A stretch of DNA of 64,000 bases from Chloroflexia bacterium SDU3-3 (GTDB lineage: Bacteria > Chloroflexota > Chloroflexia > Chloroflexales > Roseiflexaceae): contig WBOU01000016.1 in NCBI GenBank assembly GCA_009268125.1, forward strand, positions 62,001 to 126,000, in the 5' to 3' direction. The first letter of the stretch is position 1; every line of letters begins with the position of its first letter. Shown here piece after piece: positions 61,087-64,000 of this stretch. The position numbers were made by a program, and so were the translations under genes. The notes beneath the pieces are model-generated. The model had not been told where the DNA came from and did no database searches. It worked only from the letters and a program-made list of their open reading frames with translations.

Positions 61087-61107
61087 CGCTCTTCCCAAAA
61101 ATCAACC

Positions 61108-62367
61108 CTACGCCACGCGCTGCGCCAGCCGCTCAAGCTGGGATCGGTAGACGCTCAGGATCTCGCCTGCGACGCTTGACCAGCCGTACTGCGTGGCCCG
61201 CTCGCGTGCGGCCCGGGCCATGGCCTCGCGCATGTCGGCATCCAGCAGCAGCCGCTCCAGGCGATCCGCCAGGGCGGCGGGGTCGTCGGGCGGGGTGTGC
61301 AGGCCGCTCACCCCATCCTCCACAATCAGGGCGGGGCCGCCAGCGCTGGTGGCCACCACAGGCCGCCCGCAGGCCAGCCCCTCCAGCGCGGCCATGCCAA
61401 ACGACTCGTAGTGCGAGGGCATGGTCACGATATCGGCGGATGCATAGTAGAGCGGCAGTCGGTCCTGCGGCTGCGCGCCCGCGAAGCGCACCGCCTGCTC
61501 GACCCCCAGGCGCGCGCGCAGGGCGTGCAGGCGGCGCTGCTCGGCGTTCCACTGGCGGCGCTCGCCCTCGCCGCCACCGCCCACCACCAGCGCGTGCAGC
61601 GTCTCGCGCCACGCAGGGTGGCGCTGGTGCAGCATGGCCACCGCCTCGATCAGCGCGTCAATGCCCTTCAGCGGCTCGATGCGGCCCACCAGCAGCACCA
61701 GGCGGTGCGGCGCGGGCGGCAGGCCCAGGGCCTCGCGGGCCTGGCCCAGCGAGCGCGGCTTGAAGCGCCGCAGATCCACCCCGCAGGGGATGGTGTGCAC
61801 CTTGGCGCACTCGGCCCCGGTGTGCCACACCAGGTCGGCGCGGTCGCGCGAGGTGGCCGCCACCAGCGCGTCGGCCTCGGCGGAGATCCGCCGCTCGATC
61901 TCGACCCGCCGCACCGTCTCGCGCTCCTCGTCGCTGCGGGCCACACGGTTCTTCAGCGCCCCGAGGGTGTGGAACATATGCACCATCGGCGCGCCCCAGG
62001 CCCGCCGCAGCTCCATGGCCGCCAGCCCCGAGAGCCAGTAGTGGCTGTGGATCACGTCGTAGCTCAGATCCTCACCCTCGGCGAAGCAGCGGGCGCGGCT
62101 CACGAACTCGGGCATGTGCTCGATCAGCCAGTTCTTGTCGTAGGGCACCGGCGGGCCGGCGCGCAGGTGCACCACGCGCACCCCCGGCTCGATGTCCACC
62201 TTCAGCGGCACCCGCTCATCCTGCGTGCGGGTGAAGATATCCACCGCCACCCCGGCGCGGCCAAGCTCGCGGCTCAGCTCGCGCACATACACATTCATCC
62301 CGCCCGCCTCTTTGCCGCCCAGGCTCGCCAGGGGGCTAGAGTGGGCGCACAGCATCGCAACTCGCAT
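61108..62367 (-). CDS. GT4 glycosyltransferase, MshA/sucrose-phosphate-synthase-like
   Basis: A 419-aa retaining glycosyltransferase of GT-B fold. The N-terminal domain has LGGKEAGGMNVYVRELSREL (acceptor-side GGMNVYV loop as in MshA), DVIHSHYWLSGLAAMELRRA and HTLGALKN. The donor-binding C-terminal domain has IPCGVDLRRFKP, VLLVGRIEPLKGIDALIEAV and the E-x7-E motif in PSHYESFGMAALEGLACGRP with VVATSAGGPALIVEDG. MshA makes GlcNAc-inositol phosphate for mycothiol, but the same type also includes sucrose and lipid glycosyltransferases, so donor and acceptor are open. ATG at 62367 chosen by similarity; ribosome site weak. Confidence 0.88.
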   Translation of the reverse strand: MRVAMLCAHSSPLASLGGKEAGGMNVYVRELSRELGRAGVAVDIFTRTQDERVPLKVDIEPGVRVVHLRAGPPVPYDKNWLIEHMPEFVSRARCFAEGEDLSYDVIHSHYWLSGLAAMELRRAWGAPMVHMFHTLGALKNRVARSDEERETVRRVEIERRISAEADALVAATSRDRADLVWHTGAECAKVHTIPCGVDLRRFKPRSLGQAREALGLPPAPHRLVLLVGRIEPLKGIDALIEAVAMLHQRHPAWRETLHALVVGGGGEGERRQWNAEQRRLHALRARLGVEQAVRFAGAQPQDRLPLYYASADIVTMPSHYESFGMAALEGLACGRPVVATSAGGPALIVEDGVSGLHTPPDDPAALADRLERLLLDADMREAMARAARERATQYGWSSVAGEILSVYRSQLERLAQRVA

Positions 62368-62501
62368 GGCCGCAAGTATCCTCACATCACCATATGCGGC
62401 CCGACCGTGGGGCCGCCACACCAACAACTGCTACGTACAAAAGAACGTTTTGTTTTCACGCCCATGCGCCTGCAGGGGCGGTGCCGCACCGCCGAACACA
62501 A

Positions 62502-62530
62502 AGAGCACGGGGCGTGCCGCCCGGTGCTCT
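62502..62530 (-). terminator. Terminator of the beta-lactamase-like gene
   Basis: Stem AGAGCAC / GTGCTCT with inner GGGCG / CGCCC pairing; the reverse strand continues TTTGTGTTC. A second small hairpin (GGCGGTGC / GCACCGCC) lies next to it at 62477-62493. Confidence 0.75.
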
Positions 62531-62572
62531 CTGTAGGCTTTTGGAATGCGCCGCGCTGGGCGGGCGTGGCTG

Positions 62573-64000
62573 CTACTCGCCGCTGACCGTCAGCGGGTTG
62601 TAGTAGCTGTAGGCCAGCCGCGCCACATTGCCCAGCAGGCGCTGCGTGAAGGTGTCCTTGTACACCTCGCCTGACTGGTAGGCGTAGATGGCGATCACAA
62701 AATCGCCGCCCGGCGTGCGCACGATGCCCGCATCGCCCTGCACCTCGGGCTGCGCCCAGCCGCTCTTGTGGGCCACCTCGGTGCCCTCGGGCAGGCCCGA
62801 GACCATACGCTTGGTGTCGGCGTTGCGCTTCAGCAGCTCGATCATCTCGGCGCAGCGCTTGGCCGTCATCGTCTCGGGGAACTTCTCCACCAGCTTGCCG
62901 CCGCCCTTCGCGCACTGGTCGATCAGCACGTAGATCTGGGCCATCTCGTAGGGCGTGGTGCGCTGCACCGGGCTAGAGTTGGTGAAGGGGGCTTCGCCCG
63001 CCTTCTTGGGGCCAACCTTGTACTTGGGCTTGTAGAGCTTGATAAAGTCGTTGGCCTCGAACGGCGTGTACTGGTAGGTGGTGGTCAGGCCCAGGTCGGC
63101 CAGGGTATCGCTCATCAGCTGGATGCCCTCGAAGGCCGACTCGGTGGAGGTGCCGCCCACCGACATCGCCATCACGTCGTTGGCGCGCAGGTTGTCGCTG
63201 TCGATCACCATCTTCTCGATCGCGCTCATCTGCTTGGCCGTGAACGAGTCGACGTGGGCGTAGGCGTTCAGCAGAATGCCGACCTTGATGGTGCTGGCGG
63301 TGCTGAAGGCGGTGCCCTTGTTCACGCTGGCCAGCTCGTCGCCGCTCTTCAGATCGTAGATGTAGACGCCCAGCACGGCGGTGGTCTTCTTGGCCGTGGC
63401 GGCGTAGGCCTCGGCCAGGGCCTCAAGCTCCTGCTGCAGCTGCTCCTTGGTGGGGCGCGCGTCGGGCGAGGGCGGGGCCAGGGTCAGCTCCAGCGTGAGC
63501 GGCTGGGTGTAGGCCAGGGTGGCCAGGTGCTGCTCGACCTTGGGCAGGGCCGCGTCCACATCCAGCGACTCGGCGGCGTGCAGCACGAAGCTGGCCGAGA
63601 TCGCCTTGGTGTCGCGGATGGCCTCCACGCCGCTGCTGGCGTTGCTGGCCGCCGGGGCCAGCGCGTCGAGCGCGGCCTTCAGCTTGGCCTCGTCGTAGAT
63701 CAGCACCAGCGGGATGTCGTCGCCCGCCGTGGCGGTCAGGGCCTTGGCTACCATCGCATCCACGTCGGGGGCCAGGCCGATGGCCTCTGGCTCCAGCGTG
63801 GTGGTCACCCCGCCCGTCACCAGCGTCACCGGCTCGGCGTCATCCTTCACAACATCGGCCAGCGCGGCGCGGGCCTGCTCGGCATCCATGCCGCCCAGCT
63901 TCACGCCCGCCGCCGTCACGCCATCCGCGATCAGCGGCACGGCGGTGGGCGCGGGGGTGGCGGTGGGCGCGAGGGTGGCGGTGGGCGCGCTGGTCGGGGC
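62573..64000 (-). CDS. Beta-lactamase class A-like serine hydrolase with YoaR-like domain, N-terminus cut off
   Basis: The frame runs to the window edge (476 codons) without a convincing start; the GTG at 63940 is most likely internal. Visible order: an Ala/Pro/Thr linker (APTATPAPTA type) at the edge, a peptidoglycan-binding YoaR/VanW-type domain (about the first 150 residues: VTAAGVKLGGMDAEQARAAL), then the serine hydrolase domain with SXXK (STIK in TASTIKVGILLNAY), SDN (VIDSDNLRANDVM) and K-S-G (VAHKSGWAQP) in the right order. The missing N-terminus probably holds a signal or anchor. Either a beta-lactamase or, more likely with this architecture, a cell-wall-related hydrolase. Confidence 0.85.
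   Translation of the reverse strand, partial: APTSAPTATLAPTATPAPTAVPLIADGVTAAGVKLGGMDAEQARAALADVVKDDAEPVTLVTGGVTTTLEPEAIGLAPDVDAMVAKALTATAGDDIPLVLIYDEAKLKAALDALAPAASNASSGVEAIRDTKAISASFVLHAAESLDVDAALPKVEQHLATLAYTQPLTLELTLAPPSPDARPTKEQLQQELEALAEAYAATAKKTTAVLGVYIYDLKSGDELASVNKGTAFSTASTIKVGILLNAYAHVDSFTAKQMSAIEKMVIDSDNLRANDVMAMSVGGTSTESAFEGIQLMSDTLADLGLTTTYQYTPFEANDFIKLYKPKYKVGPKKAGEAPFTNSSPVQRTTPYEMAQIYVLIDQCAKGGGKLVEKFPETMTAKRCAEMIELLKRNADTKRMVSGLPEGTEVAHKSGWAQPEVQGDAGIVRTPGGDFVIAIYAYQSGEVYKDTFTQRLLGNVARLAYSYYNPLTVSGE

Overview
The window is a GC-rich stretch (roughly two-thirds G+C by eye) of a bacterial chromosome. Gene content points to Chloroflexota, probably class Chloroflexia: a methylmalonyl-CoA mutase catalytic subunit without its B12 domain, a bacterial translin, a very large DUF11-repeat surface protein ending in an LP-type C-terminus, actinobacteria-like sugar importers (NgcEFG type), an MshA-like glycosyltransferase, and FtsX/HlyD exporters in a presumed non-LPS envelope. 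This assignment is inference; no rRNA or tRNA gene was seen. Start codons were chosen by visible Shine-Dalgarno sequences, so many differ from the longest open frame.

Layout: 1-1456 holds a partial Roadblock protein, a small HTH protein and Hsp20. 1592-5607 is a tight operon of a soluble GAF-PAS histidine kinase, an OmpR-type regulator and SppA. 5670-5774 is a five-copy 21-bp tandem repeat upstream of the mutase gene (5872-7428), followed by convergent NUDIX and pyrophosphatase genes, translin and a stress-type glycine-zipper protein. 10465-19796 is a possible unusual transport system: a lipoprotein with two fused solute-binding domains, a HlyD-like lipoprotein, a 967-aa FtsX permease and two ATPases, one with an AbrB-like C-terminal domain. 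19878-28475 is one gene for a secreted protein of about 2,865 aa with about 19 DUF11 repeats.

28628-31687 has a methyltransferase, a lipid kinase and an AT-rich patch with a GT87-like membrane enzyme. 31775-38395 is an arabinoside utilisation locus (GH127 beta-L-arabinofuranosidase, two permeases, binding protein, LacI regulator) with visible LacI-type operators. 38599-44432 holds a ParB-like gene, tgt, and a complete ECF importer; pocket substitutions in Tgt suggest queuine salvage. 44860-48348 is an ngcEFG-like amino-sugar importer, followed by photolyase. 50342-54925 carries an NYN-LOTUS RNA-binding protein, trpF, a phosphoesterase and a membrane-anchored Trm112-like protein. 55044-64000 contains small proteins, a TPR protein, an acetyltransferase, Sua5, a membrane protein, a LmbE deacetylase, an RluA pseudouridine synthase, an MshA-like glycosyltransferase and a truncated beta-lactamase-like protein.

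Neither sugar importer carries its own ATPase, so both probably borrow a shared MsiK/UgpC-type ATPase encoded elsewhere. A family of short intergenic repeats (CACGAAG / CACCAAG blocks) occurs six times, five of them between 56.3 and 61.1 kb.
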